Notes: generated by a model from the sequence alone, not told the origin. Counted from the stretch's first letter, positions 12,209-23,999 are shown. The stretch is 64,000 bases of DNA from Dermatemys mawii (GCA_007922305.1 ML677463.1:412656-476655); one strand, 5' to 3'. Numbers and translations are program-made.

Positions 12209-12825
12209 GTTAGGTCTACTTCTACTGGCATAGGACTGTCAATCGAGAGTTTGATGAGGTGTGATTTGTAACCGACATACCTATGGTGGCCAAAGCCCCA
12301 GTATAGCTGATGCAGTTATACCAGCAAAACTGTGCTTTAACCAGTACAGCTTTTTTTGCTTAGGAAAGAGATGTTAGAATAAGTTATCCAGTGGAACCTC
12401 AATTTTACAAACACCAATCTTCTGCATGAATGGTTATATCAACCATTTTTCCTGACAGGGGAAAATAATCATATAAGGAAAGTGTTGAAGAAGAACAAGT
12501 TGACATCTCTTCACATTATGAAACCTTCAATGCACTGGAAATCACTTTGTCATGGTTTGAAGGACAAAAAAGACAGTGATGCAGTGCACTGTACTGCATC
12601 TTATGAACCATACTTCCTGTAATTTTAAAATGTTCAATTTCATGAACGTTTGGACTTTATGAACGCTTCAGTCCCCATTCGTTCATAAAATAGGGTTTCT
12701 ATTGTCCTGGTAGAAGGGCAGCTTTGCAAGTATAGCTGCATCCACTCTAGAAGTGCTTTTCTGGTATTGTATCTCAGTATTCCTAGACTTGTAAAGCATG
12801 CTTGGTGTAGACATGACCTATTATT
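12209..12825. repeat. Decayed MITE-like halves in lectin intron
   Basis: The left part (12209-12370) starts TTAGGTCTACTTCTACTGG and the right part (about 12695-12825) ends GGTGTAGACATGACCTA. These ends are roughly inverted copies of each other. Both carry the 'tatacc/ tatagctgca' body seen in turtle non-autonomous DNA elements. It may be one element with an insertion or two fragments. Confidence 0.35.
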
Positions 12826-13112
12826 ATTCATGGAGTTATATCATTTTATAAGGATAACTGCTAGATAGTTGAGAAAATGCTTATGAATCCCCAAAACATT
12901 ATTAATTGGAGAATAAATGCATATTCTGCTATAGCAAGAATGCATTACTAATTCTTTCCTAATCACTATTCATTATCAGGTTATTAATTGCTTCTGTTTT
13001 ACTGTTGGAAAGAATCTGAATTAAAGGATTTGTAAAATTGCAGTTTATTTTACAGTGACATATTTTGCTGTGATATTAGTTTGAATGCAGGTTTCCCACT
13101 TTTCTTATTCAG

Positions 13113-13261
13113 TGAGCAGACAGCAGGCAAACTTCACCCAGCAAAACCAAACTGTGGAAAACGTCACTCAGCCACAGGAAATACTGAAAAACCTCTTCCA
13201 GAGTAGAGAGATTATTTCTGAGACCTTAGTGAAAACTTCTCAAAGATTCTGCGCAGGAAAT
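13113..13261 (+). CDS. Stalk exon of the lectin-like locus
   Basis: It encodes SRQQANFTQQNQTVENVT and then a heptad-like stretch ending ETLVKTSQRFC, with two N-glycosylation sequons (NFT, NVT; also NQT). It resembles the coiled stalk of NK lectins with the membrane-distal cysteine. The better acceptor is at 13112 (pyrimidine-rich, phase 1). A second AG at 13090 would open the exon in phase 0 with VSHFSYSVS. The donor is GTGTAG at 13262 or GTAGGA at 13264. Confidence 0.6.
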
Positions 13262-14009
13262 GTGTAGGATGGTCAGCTGTTTTCTATAAGGAAACTATGG
13301 ACTTGATTCCGCTTTCATTTATGCCCATTTTAAGGAGGCACAGGAAATTATAACACCTGATCTGAACAGGGAAAACATGGTTCCCAATTTAAAAGAGATG
13401 CTCAGCTGCCATCCAGTGGAATAAAAAAATATTGCATCCGAGCAATAACTCCCACTCTTTCCCTAAACTTAAAGCATCATTTTCGCTTTACTAAAGTTGG
13501 TTGAATTGGCCAATTTTTTTTATTTTTCACATCATAATTTATTTTAAGATTTATTCTGTAATCAAACAGCTGATGGAGTGCTGTCTTGCTAATAAATTAC
13601 TCAACAAGAATGGCATGAGATATGGTAAGTGAGTTCAAGGACACCAAAGTGCAAATGTAGGGAGGACAAAACATCAGACGTACAGAAACATGTGGTTTCT
13701 TAGAATGATATTTATATATCTTGATTTTTTTATTTCATAGTTTTTTGGGTGGCAATTCTTTTCAATATGTTTTGAAGGAGGGAGGGATTTTTGTGCTTGG
13801 CTGGTTAGGTTTTTTTGATTGCACAATAAGAATGTAATTGTACCTTTATTTTCAACAATCAGTCTTTATACCAATACCATGACTCTTCCAACAACCACGA
13901 AGTTCATTCCCCTTAGACAATGTACTCCACAACCTAACATAAAGCTCCCTGTAGATCTAATCTATTTATCTCTCTCAGATCTATTGGTGGTGCTGCTCCC
14001 AGTACTTCA

Positions 14010-14294
14010 GGCCTTGTCTACACTACCGGCTGGATCAGCGGGTAGAGATCAATCTATTGGGGATCAATTTATCATGTCTCGTCAGGATGCGATAAATCGA
14101 TCCCCAGAGGCACTCCCGTCAACTCTGGAACTCCAGATCACCAAAAGGCATGAGGCAGAGTCAACAGGGGAGCCCACTGCTGCCGTGAGGATGGCAGGTA
14201 AGTCGACCTAAGATGCGCCAACTTCAGCTACAGTATTCACGTAGTTGAAGTTGCACATCTTAGGTCGACCCTCCTTGCTAATGTAGACCAGGCC
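14010..14294 (+). mobile_element. PIF/Harbinger-like MITE, copy A
   Basis: Terminal inverted repeats GGCCTTGTCTACACTA and TAATGTAGACCAGGCC bound a 285-bp unit. Flanking TCA at 14007-14009 and 14295-14297 fits a 3-bp target duplication. The body has GTCGACC and AAATCGATCC blocks and the palindromic pair 'aacttcagctac' / 'gtagttgaagtt'. The GGCC-type end and 3-bp duplication fit PIF/Harbinger. No coding capacity. Confidence 0.7.
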
Positions 14295-14479
14295 TCAGAC
14301 AATTCCAAACCCTCCTGCTGAGCTTCCTTTCCAGGGGTTTCTTGTCAGGAGGTTTCTGAATAAATACATGAAATTACTGGGGCTATTTATGTGTAAACTC
14401 TGTAGCTTAAAAGCTTGTACCACGTACCAATGCAAGATGGTTCAATACAAGATATTACCTTGCCTATCTTGTCTCTAAG

Positions 14480-14773
14480 CCCTGGTCTACACTGGGGGTG
14501 GGGGTCGACCTAAGATACGCAACTTCAGCTACAAGAATAGCGTAGCTGAAGTCAACGTATCTTAGGTCGACTTACCTCAGGACCTCACGGCGTGGGGTTG
14601 ACTGCCTCTACTTCCCTGTCGACTCTGCTTCTGCCTCTCAGCTTGATGGATTACAGGAGTCGAAGACAGAGCAATCTGGGATCGATTTATCGTGTCTACA
14701 CTAGATGTGATAAATCAATCCCCGATGGATGGATCACTACCCGCCCATTTGGAGGGTAGTGAAGACATACCCC
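14480..14773 (-). mobile_element. PIF/Harbinger-like MITE, copy B (inverted)
   Basis: The same family as copy A, in the opposite orientation and 185 bases away. It begins CCCTGGTCTACACTGG, and its right end GTAGTGAAGACATACCCC is the inverted counterpart. AAG flanks both sides (14477-14479 and 14774-14776). The two copies together form a large imperfect inverted repeat. Confidence 0.7.
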
Positions 14774-15341
14774 AAGAGATTTAAATTCTGATATCTCACC
14801 TCCTTGCAGACATAATGGGAGTTTTGTACCTACTGGAGATTCCCAGCTTCCTCATGGGGCACACAACATTTCCTTTTAGTCCTAGCAGGTCCTGAGAAAT
14901 TAGCCTTTGCAGTCATGAAATATTTATCTACGGAAAAGCTTTTTGAGGGGTTTTGAATAGAAGTGTAGCTGGCTTTTTCTGAACCCTGCACACTAGCCCT
15001 CATGGTAGTGAAAGCAAAAGGTTTAACAGTCAGAGAGATATACAAAATAAGCTCAGTAAAGAAAAATAAAATATCCTTAAAGATTTCTTCAATAGTGCTT
15101 CCCTAACATAAAGAAAATACAGGATGATAGTGTGCTTGTTTGTGCTCATTTGGCCACTTATGAATAATGTGGCAATCCCAAATCATTGCCAAAAAACAAA
15201 CAAATGATAAAAAAAACAACTTTGCTCCCACTCCACCCTGTAAAATATCTATGTAGATAGGGGCTGAGTTCCAACTTCATTCTACCTCCCTCTTTTCATT
15301 TACTTGTCATGGTCAATTTCTAAATGCATGCATTTTTGAAG

Positions 15342-15493
15342 GCAATGAAAGCACTCATTGCCCAGAGAAATGGATGCAACCTGGACAGGACTGTTATCAC
15401 TTTTCTCATGCATGGAAATCTTGACAAGAGAGAACAGATTATTGCCTTACTCAGGGCTCCCAATTTCTGAAGACAGGCAACAAGAAAGAGCTG
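15342..15493 (+). pseudogene. Lectin-domain exon 1 with premature stop
   Basis: The frame reads NESTHCPEKWMQPGQDCYHF, SHAWKS, stop, QERTDYC, then LTQGSQFLK..NKKEL, followed by a GTGAAG donor at 15494. CPxxW, CYxF and the GSxLLKI/KEEL-like ending are the hallmarks of the first C-type lectin-like domain exon. The TGA at 15422-15424 replaces the expected tryptophan codon TGG, a one-base change. The exon is otherwise in one open frame, which suggests recent inactivation, or a sequencing error to be excluded. Confidence 0.75.
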
Positions 15494-15699
15494 GTGAAGT
15501 ATATTTTGTCATGCTTCCTTTGTTCTATATAATAAATAATTAATATGTCAGTGACAGGAGTGAAGCAGATTTGGCTTTACATGGTATGTCTCCTGCTCTA
15601 GGCATGGGCAGTGATATATTACAGCTATATAGTCTCAGTGTGAAAAGGATCCAGGGCAGACATCAGAATCTGAGGAATCAAGAGTTAAAGGGAACATGA

Positions 15700-15790
15700 T
15701 AGGCTGCTCTGTGTATGCTGGGATTAGCTACCACTGCCAGGCATATTCAAAGGGCTGTTGACAGCGCTGCAGATAAATTGTTGTTTATCA
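15700..15790 (+). pseudogene. Candidate decayed lectin-domain exon 2
   Basis: The plus-strand frame reads MLGLATTARHIQ, then AVDSAADKLLF. This can be aligned to the family pattern WIGL....WxWVDGS.L...LF, with both tryptophan positions replaced (M and R/A). Upstream stops TGA and TAG lie in the same frame. The position between lectin exons 1 and 3 is right. This is an inference from a weak match and may be chance. Confidence 0.3.
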
Positions 15791-15823
15791 CCCATTACAA
15801 GTCACAGACAGTTTGGGAATCTC

Positions 15824-15966
15824 TCATTTTTTTTTCTTTATTTATTATTTGTTTCACGGTAGCATCTAGGAGCCCCAGCCATGGACCACAACTCCATTGT
15901 ACTAAGCACTGTAGAAACACAGAACCAAATTTTGGTCCCTGCCCGCAAAGAGCTTACAATCTAAGC
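15824..15966 (+). repeat. Ancient interspersed repeat
   Basis: It has the 'tagcatctaggagcccc' ... 'actaagcactgtagaaacac' ... 'aagagcttacaatctaa' blocks, widespread in amniote genomes. The class (old LINE tail or SINE) cannot be settled here. Confidence 0.5.
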
Positions 15967-16296
15967 AGAAGATAAGAGACAACGGGTGGACATTGAGGGC
16001 TCTTCATAAATATCCGCAAAGCTACCTCATCCTCCTCTTTGCAGTACCTCCATAAAGATCTCCTTTGCCATGAGGCCTACAAAAATCTTGTCAATGTTTG
16101 GGCCACTCGCGTGCTGAAACCTCTGCTGCTCATGCTGGCTAGTATTGTCTCCTTGTTTCATCCTTATCTCCTTTGTCCCAATCCTGCACCATTATTGTCT
16201 GGACAGACAGGGCTGTAGGTCAGGACTGAGGATACCAGCTGAGTTATCTAGCTCAAAGCTTGCAGACCACGAGTTCCTTTGCTGAGTAACTGTGTA

Positions 16297-16505
16297 CAGG
16301 TGAGTCGCATCTTATGCGCATTTAACATGTGCGAATTCAGCTTTGCGTGTTCGGCAAAAACAGAAAAGAAAAAGAACAATTTAAAAACTGTATCTGTAGT
16401 GCGGGTGATTCTGCCCGCCATTCAACTCAATGAGTGTTTCACTATACAGGGTTTCCGCTTTACACACTAACTGTGGAATGGGACCCACGCGTAAGATAAG
16501 CCTCG
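16297..16505 (+). repeat. CpG-bearing interspersed repeat
   Basis: The segment from GTGAGTCGCATC to 'acgcgtaagataag' has more CpG than its surroundings and a 'ttcactatacagggtttccgc' block. It looks like inserted DNA-transposon sequence. Ends are not defined. Confidence 0.3.
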
Positions 16506-17007
16506 CCTGCAATCTTATTATGCCTTGCCCTATCTCGTCTACCTTTGCCTCTTGTTGCCCCCTCATAGTTTCCTCACCTCCTTCCCATGCTAAACAAGAG
16601 AAGACAGTCTTAGTGCAGTGAGTTGTACTCAGGGAGTGGGATGATGGGATCCCCTATCCAAGGCTGTGATGTGGTACTGAAAACACTCCATGGCTGGTAC
16701 AGCAGTTCCCAGGCTGTGGTACCACCTGCAGCACTGGTCGTCCCCTGCTCAGAAAGCAAAAGAATTTCAGATGGATTCACCCTTGTCTTGTTTCCACAGC
16801 TGCACAAAGCCCTATGATGTTCAGGACCTAAATATCCCCTTTAAAGTATCCTCAAATCCTTACACTCCCTTACACAACCACACCACATGAACTCCACTAC
16901 CACCATCTGAAGATGCAAAGGAGTGGCTAGTTTTCCCCCTACCCCCATTCTAGGGGATCTTTGCTATTAGATTGGCATAGATAAAAAAATATGTCTTTCC
17001 ATTTAAG

Positions 17008-17104
17008 GTTTCAAGTAAAACAAGACAGAGTAGGGGACTGTGCAGCTTTCAGAACAGGAAACACTCACTCCTATGGCTGCGCACAGCAAAAAGCCTGTAT
17101 TTAA
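17008..17104 (+). pseudogene. Lectin-domain exon 3 with natural stop
   Basis: After the acceptor 'tctttccatttaag' the exon encodes FQVKQDRVGDCAAFRTGN, then THSYGCAQQKACI and TAA. GDCAAF..(x)..GCAQQKACI corresponds to the ...CA.....S..C....ICEK ending of NK lectin domains. Three of the expected cysteines are present. The WIC tryptophan is replaced by alanine and the tail after the last Cys is only one residue long. Confidence 0.65.
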
Positions 17105-17613
17105 GAGCAAAGGTCTCTTTAGCCCAAGCCTGCATGAGCAGCAGCAGCAGGATTATTAAGACAATGACAATCATATCCTGAGATGCTGCAGACACAAGAA
17201 GCATTAGCACAGTTGCTGCCACTCAGCTTAGCCCATTACAGTGACCAAACTCATTGCCACGTCCAATCATTCAAAAATTCTCTTCTGCAATCCAAGAAAC
17301 TGTCTTTTTTCTTTTTTCTTTGGTGCCAGAAGGAGATGGGACTTGATCAGTCAGTAAGAATCAGCAGCATTTTCAGCTACCAAATCCCACCCTTTTGGAA
17401 TGCTCACCACTCAGTCAGAAAGCTCCTATGTGACTGTTATTTTCAGTCAGATACAACAGGAGTTTATTTTAAAGGGACAATTAGTTCATTAACAGATTTA
17501 ACAAACAACTTTGCAAATGTCACTATTTGTTTGTCATCAGTTTCCTTTAATAATTCTTCACACACAATGTTCAGCAGTAACACAAGATATATGTGCAAAT
17601 TATTATTATTAAA

Positions 17614-17632
17614 AATAAATTATATGAATAAA
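17614..17632 (+). terminator. Polyadenylation signals for the lectin-like locus
   Basis: Two AATAAA hexamers at 17614-17619 and 17627-17632 lie about 510 bases after the TAA of the last lectin exon. That spacing is ordinary for a short 3' UTR. A 168-codon open frame at 17183-17689 falls over this putative UTR and is not considered a gene. Confidence 0.4.
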
Positions 17633-18370
17633 GGTTTCACAAATATACCCTCCTGCTCTGTGGCTCTTTTCCCAGTAGCATATCACTGAGTATAACTGGC
17701 TGCTGGAAACCAGAGAAGGCTCTGGGCATGTAAATTTTGCCCATCAGGGTGCAGTTTCTGAAAAGAGCTCTCCCTCATTAATATGGATGATATGACTTTA
17801 TGAATATAGGATTCTTTTATCAGTATGTAAAATTTCTTCCCTGTTTTCCCAGTAGGGACTGAGCAGGCAGAGGAATGGCAAACTTTGGTGCAGATCATGT
17901 CACTCCCGATTTTTCCATACCCACCGAATCAGATTCACAAATGCTGCTGAAAGCAATGGGGAAAATTGCTTATTCATTCAGTGACTTGAATAAAAAAAAT
18001 GTATCCCATCAGAGGGAAGGAAAAGGGTGGTTTTCTATTTAGCTATCAAAGGGACTGTGGTGGGGAGCTGTATCATCCTAGGGAGAACACTGGAGGCATT
18101 CTGCCCCAGGATATGCTTATCCCACAGCTGGAAGGTGTTATTTCTGGCTCAAGCAGACAAACCTGTGCTGGCTCTGATCGAGCTAACATGCTGAAAATAG
18201 AAGTACAGCCACAGTGGCATGAGAAGAATAAGATCCTGTCTGAATCCTTAGGCACGTACTCTGGTGGCTCTAATGCTGCGACAGCCACACTTCTATATTT
18301 AGAACCCCAGAGCTAGCACAGGTATGTTCACTTCAGCTGGAATTTCTACATTACAGTGTAGCCCATAGAA

Positions 18371-19140
18371 CAGGGGTGGGCAAACTACAGCCCGCAGGCC
18401 ATATGTGGCCCCCCCAGCCATTTTTATCTGGCCTGTGAGCTCCGGCTGGGTGCATGGTACAGAGGCCGCGCTCCCGGGCCAGAGACCGGGCCAAGCAGGG
18501 CATGCCGTGGAGCCCGGTGTTCCAGGCCCAGGGGCCGGGCCGAGCACAGCGTGCTGCGGGGCCCCACGCTCCAGGCCCAGGGGCTGGGCCGAGTGTGGGG
18601 AGCTGCGGGGCTCCGCACTCTGGGGCTGGGGGCCGGGCCGAGCCAAGCACAGGCAGCCGTGGGGCCCAGTGCTTGGGCTGGAGTGCCCGGCTGAGTACGG
18701 TAAGCAAGGGGGCCCTGGGGTGGGCGGTCTGGGGGATGGTGGTGGTTAGGGTGGATGGGGTCTCGGGAGGGGGCAGTCAGGGAACAAAAAGCAGGGGGCT
18801 TAGATAGGAGGTGGGGTTCCGGGTGGTGGTGGCTAGGGTGGGAGGTCTCAGGAGGGGGCAGTCAGGGAATAAAACGCGGGAGGTCTTAGGTAGGGGGTGG
18901 GGTTCTTGGGGGCAGTTAGAGTGGGGGGGGTCTCTGGAGGGGGCAATCAGGGGAAAGGGAGTGGGGGGGAGTTGGATGGGTCAGTGGTTCTGAGGGGGGC
19001 AGTCAGTGGACGGGAAGTGGGTGGGGGTCTGATGGCGGCAGGCCCAGGCTGTTTGGGAAGGCACAGTCTTCCCTACCCAGCCCTCTGCACAATTTTGAAC
19101 CCCAGTGTGGCCCTTGGGCCGAAAAGTTTGCCCGCCCCTG
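18371..19140 (+). mobile_element. hAT non-autonomous element, complete
   Basis: The element starts CAGGGGTGGGCAAACT and ends with the inverted counterpart AGTTTGCCCGCCCCTG. It is flanked by the perfect 8-bp duplication CCATAGAA (18363-18370 and 19141-19148). The 770-bp body is GC-rich, with GGGGGCAGTCAGGGA units repeated in its second half. Overlapping frames of 100 or more codons on both strands in this interval are compositional artefacts. A 678-bp relative is at 57999-58676. Confidence 0.9.
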
Positions 19141-22100
19141 CCATAGAACATCCTTCACTGAAAGCTTTAGTATTGATTTTATTCAGCAGTAATGCAAAGA
19201 ACCTACAAGCTGAAGCCAATGCCTGTAAGGCATTGGCTTCAGCAGGTAGTATAAGGCTTGAGGCCTATGGACTTTGGCGCAGATAAATGGCCCAGCAGTC
19301 ACCCCTAAGTTTGGGGGAACTGAAAATTGAGTGTGTAAGGGAAAAGACTGTCCATACCAATACCAGCCAATGACAGGAAGATAAGCTAACACCAGCTTTT
19401 GGATAGAACATCTGCAGATGTCTGACCACAAGAGTGTTATGGCAACAAATTGATGTATCTGATCATAAGCTGAAATCATTAATATATTAATCAATGGGAA
19501 AAGGGGGCCTCAACATTAGTAGGGTGAGGAAATACAAATAAGGAAGAAGAGAGAAACCCCTATTGAATATGCATTAGACATAGTGACGTCAGCGTAACTG
19601 GTTATAAAACCTGTATCCCAGCCTGTGTGGGGGAAAGAGAGAGAGATGTAGCCAATGGGAGGTGCCAGGATGATGGCAAGAGGTGATGTATTGTAAATAC
19701 AGAAGGGTTCCTAAAATATGAATATCTCAACTATGCACATTGGAACTCCCAGCTAAACATTAATTTTAATAATGCTGGGCCTGACCTTGGAACAAGAGCC
19801 TGTCAAACCTCAGTGATTATTGGGAATTCTTAAGTAATCAATAGAATTAATACATATTCTATAGTTTGGGCTACAACAGTGCCAGTGTAGACATGCCCTC
19901 AGAGAGGGAGAATGCCTCTTTCAGCCCCCTAAGGCCTGAAGAAGCATGCAGTTTTCTAGATCCCTCAATGGGAGCACGCTTAACTGAAGCTAAATTGAGA
20001 AAAGGCATTTTCAAACAAAAACAAGAGTGTCCACACAAGAGGGCCTACAGTGATTTAATTAAATTGTACTGAAATTGGTACTATTTGTCTCATGCAGACA
20101 AAGGTCTGAGTCAGCCTGGATCTCAAGCCCTGGCATGGTGCATATGGGACTTGGGTTGCTATAGTTACCACCTCTTCAGGAGTGGTAAAACCAGGCCCCT
20201 AGCCGCATGCTGGCTATTCATGATATACATTTTGCAAGTCCTAGGTTCTTGGCTCCGGTGTTTCTGGCCAAATTCCATTTAGGTATTTACATTCTGTCTT
20301 CCTAAAATTCCCCCTTTCACTGGTGTTTTTCACTTCCTGTCCTAAACTGTCATGTGGCATTGCTGATGCGGAATGGATGCTGCGTCCACTTTCCAAAGGC
20401 AGTTGAATTTGGGGGGGTACTTGCAGCAATCCCTCTACATACATCTGTCTGAAAATCCCTCTAAGACTACAGGATGTGAGACAAAGGAATTACATCGATA
20501 TTTTATTTATAATCCCATTTAGCTGATGTATTCATCAGCCACTCAGTACATATAATCCTCTAGGTCCATGTTCCAGTTTCTTTGGACTGTCTGGTTTTAT
20601 TAACACTGTGCGACGTCCCTTCGTCACTGAAAGAGAAAAGCTGGGGGCACAGTGGAAAATATCTTGGGGGTTGTCAACAGCCATCACTAGTCTGGTTTTC
20701 AGTGAAAATGTTTAAGGAGGGGGTTGAGGGCTGTGAAAACCCTGACACAGTGACAGATGTCAGATCCAGGCAAGTGGCTCATATCTGCTGCCCTGCTGTC
20801 CAATAGAATCTGCCATGAAATATCATTTGAATCAGACAAGAAATTTTCCATCTAGTTTTCAGCCTCCTTTCTAGATCTTACATCATCTTCCAGCTGAGTC
20901 CACTGGCCTCAGGAAAGCAAATAGGCAGTGAGCCCTCTCTCCGTACTCATCCTACTTTGCTGCCACCAGATGGGACTTGCCCTGCTTAAAATCCAACATT
21001 AATCATCTTTCAACAGCATCTTCCAGCCTGACACAAAATGGAGTGGTGCTAAAGGAATAAAATGATAAAGCAGGTAGGCGAACGATGGGAAGCCTGAATG
21101 GAATGTGGTACCCTCTGCATATTTGGAAGCAGTGGTGATGTGGATGTAAGCGATGACACAAGAAACCTTTGTTGAGCTAACATCAGCTTGGATCAAAGAA
21201 GAAAGGAATTTCTACTCAGTTCTTTAAAGAGCTACAGCACTGCTTGGAAACAAAGAAGACCTTCAGTCCAGTCCAGTCTCTCGACCATCTTCTTTAGTAT
21301 CAGAAGGGCAAAATAATGAATTTCTTTAGCTCATTTCAGTTCCATTTTGGGGGGGACTTCTCACCTTGTTTTTCACTAAAGAGCACCTGGAAGTGAATGT
21401 AACTTTAACTAGCTATATTGAAAAGAAGAAGAAAAAATATTTTGGGGAAAAATAATCCTGGGTAATAAACCTCCAATCAAGGTAAGACATGAAACAGCAC
21501 CTTTCTCCCATCTGTTGGAGTCCTTCGTATTCAATATCACTTTACAGCTCCCAAGTGCTTTGCAAATATTAACTCATTTATTTGAAAGAAGCTTCATATA
21601 AAACAGATTTTTGTTGATTTTCAAATTTTGGGGTTTTTTTAGAAAATTTCTATTTGAAATTTGTTTTCAGTTTTTCTTCATCTGATGTGGCAGAAGTCTA
21701 AAATCAATAACATTTGATTTAATTTTAACTCCTGGCCTGGAGTCTCAATTTTTTTCAGAGCACATAAACAGGTGAGCCATAGCAGTTAATTTAAGGTCAT
21801 GTAATGCTGTTGGTTTCTTATGGTTTACAGATTGAAATTAAATCAGATCATTATTAAATATATTGCTATGTACTTATCAGATGCAAAAGAAATTAAATAG
21901 TATTTACTACTAATGAAATGGTTGACAGAAAAAAAACAATCTGCAATGATTTAAACGTGTTTTGAGAGGCTGGAAAATAAAACAAACCAACCTCTACAAT
22001 ATCCCATTAAGAAAGTATCATTTAAAATTGTAATTTAAAATAATGGAAACCTGCTATTTTTTTTAAAAAAAAATTTCCCACACAGATGAGGTACAATAAC

Positions 22101-23327
22101 AGAGTTTGAACTGGTATTTAGAGAATTGGCAAGATAATTCTATCATTGAACCTAGGCAATTCTACAGAACTCACTTAGGCCCTATGGTGGTACCTGAGAG
22201 TAGGATCTAGTCCTTACTTTGCAATGCAGGGCCCAAATCCTCCTTCTTGGAAAGTCAGAGCCAAAGCTGTCCATTAACTTCAATGGAAGCAGGGCCAAAC
22301 CTCTAGTCTCTTTCTTCCAGGGTAAAACCTTTCTCTCCCCGTTAACTCCATTCCCCTCCCTCTACAGACCCATTACTGATGCTTGTCCCCAGAGGAATGT
22401 ATTAGTTGCTGGCTCTATTGTCTTAGCTTATGATGCTGCTGACATAGCCACAAGAAATGGCGATGTTGTGTTCCTGGCTGCCTGACAGATGGGAACTGGA
22501 AGGTGGGTAAGGGCTTTGCAAGGAGGGAAAGTGGGGATGGAGGGGGAAATAGAGAGATGCTCTTGTTTTCTTTTGAGAAAACAAAGACTTAGCCGTTGAG
22601 GGGGTGGAGGTAGAAAGAGGAGAGGAAAGGATGAGTGTAATTCTTATGTAATTATTTGTTTGTTTGTTTGTTTTTACAAAACCAGAACCACAAATATCAT
22701 GCATTCAAATGCAAGCACAGCTACACATGTAGATACACATGCATGCATTGCAAACACAGCTACATATGTAAACACACATGCATGCACATGCACTATGAAA
22801 AGAGAGGATGAGTCCCTATAAGTCAAATGGAAAAAGATGAATAGATACGGTCACTATGCTTAATTCAGACTTTGTTTCCACTGGCATAAATCACAGTGCA
22901 GAGCGCCAGCTGCAGAAATGTGCCAAAGGACTTGGATGGGAGTGCCATGTGACCACAAACTATCCTCATTCTATGGGTACATTGAGGGTCAACACTAAAC
23001 TACAACAGTGCAGTACCAGCCAGGAAGGAGGCTGTAGCTGAAGGCTGCTTTAATTCAGCATATGCTCTCAGTAGCTTCCATTTCTGAGGCTTTTATAGAG
23101 CCTTGGCTGTAAGGAGAAGCTGCTCCAGGCTCTCCAGGATAAACCTTAAACAGGGGACAGTGGTCGTAACACGACCTAATGTCCCTTGTAGTGAATCTTC
23201 CCTGGATGCAAGGACTTTGAGTAATTTATACTTCCCTGCACAAGTCTCACTGTATCTGCTTGCGTTTGCATTTTGATATTGGCCTTGACTTTGGGCAAAG
23301 GGAATCCAGTTAGTGGTTTTTTCTGCC
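19141..23327. other. Intergenic, nothing recognised
   Basis: AT-rich DNA. A 19-bp near-perfect inverted duplication 'gaagccaatgcctgtaagg' / 'cattggcttcagc' lies at 19211-19243. A TGTT tetranucleotide run is at 22657-22674, and an imperfect tandem duplication with 'catgcatgca' lies at 22700-22790. The open frame at 22219-22485 has no known domain. Confidence 0.35.
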
Positions 23328-23335
23328 TCTTAGTA

Positions 23336-23999
23336 TATGGTTACACTTACAAGATTATAGTGCTATTGGTTATAGCGGTCCCCTTATACAGTAATATGTA
23401 TAGCACTATTGTATGTCCACACTCAGACGCACCAGCGGTATAGCATGGCCACATTTGGGGCACTTAATGTGGCATTAAGAGCAGCGCATTAGGGCAGGTA
23501 TCCCAGCATTCAGCTGAGTGCAACGTGCTTTTTAAACGAGGGGGGTGAGGGGGACGCGTTGTGTGTATGCGGAGGGAGAGAGCCGGTGATTTTTCCGTTC
23601 TTCTGAAAGCCTGTCAGTGAGCCTCTGTTCACAGAAGGCTTTGTTTTCACACAGGCTCCCTCCTTAAACATTTGCATTGCTTATCTGCCGAGTTAAGAGA
23701 GAAACTCTAAAGAGGTACTTCAGCATAGCCGAGTTCAAAACAAAGGGAAGAGACGTCAATTGCCTTAAATGGCTCTAGGCATCTCAAGAGATCACTTGTA
23801 GCGCAGTGGGTGTCCACATTCTTGCTGTAGTGCTACAGCAGCTGCCCTACAGCCCTTATTCCCCATGCAGAGGTGGATTGCCAGGAGCACTATAACTCCG
23901 CGGTTATAGCGCTCTACGTGCCTTGCCAGTGTGGACGGGGAGGAGGTCATAGCGCTCGTGGGGGCTTTATAGCGCTATAAAGTGCCAGTGTAACCAAGC
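23336..23999 (+). mobile_element. hAT-like non-autonomous element, 664 bp
   Basis: The ends GGTTACACTTACAAGATTATAGTGC and, inverted, GGTTACACTGGCACTTTATAGCGC are imperfect terminal repeats. Flanks TCTTAGTA (23328-23335) and CCTTAGTA (24000-24007) agree at 7 of 8 bases, fitting an 8-bp duplication. Internal 'tagcgctata' palindromes repeat near both ends. No transposase frame. Confidence 0.7.

Larger units (their letters stand above)
11442..17104 (+). pseudogene. C-type lectin-like receptor (KLR/CLEC2-type) pseudogene
   Basis: A type II NK-receptor-like lectin gene can be read exon by exon on the plus strand: a membrane exon (11442-11527), a stalk exon (from 13091 or 13113 to about 13261), lectin-domain exon 1 (about 15342-15493), a decayed candidate for lectin exon 2 (about 15700-15790) and lectin exon 3 with stop codon (17008-17104). 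The lectin exons show CPEKW, CYHF and GDCAAF, the family's cysteine landmarks. Exon order and gaps fit the KLR/CD69/CLEC2 family. The locus is broken by an in-frame TGA in lectin exon 1 at 15422-15424, exactly where the family has the Trp of its SWQE motif. The middle lectin exon has lost the W of WIGL. No cytoplasmic exon was found. The neighbouring GABARAPL1 supports an NK-complex location. Confidence 0.75.

Noticed and set aside
17183..17689. 168-codon plus-strand open frame
   Set aside because: It lies directly after the last lectin exon over putative 3' UTR and polyadenylation signals, is AT-rich, and has no domain or splice context.
18299..18807. Several overlapping frames of 105-118 codons on both strands
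   Set aside because: All lie in or at the edge of the G-rich hAT element 18371-19140.
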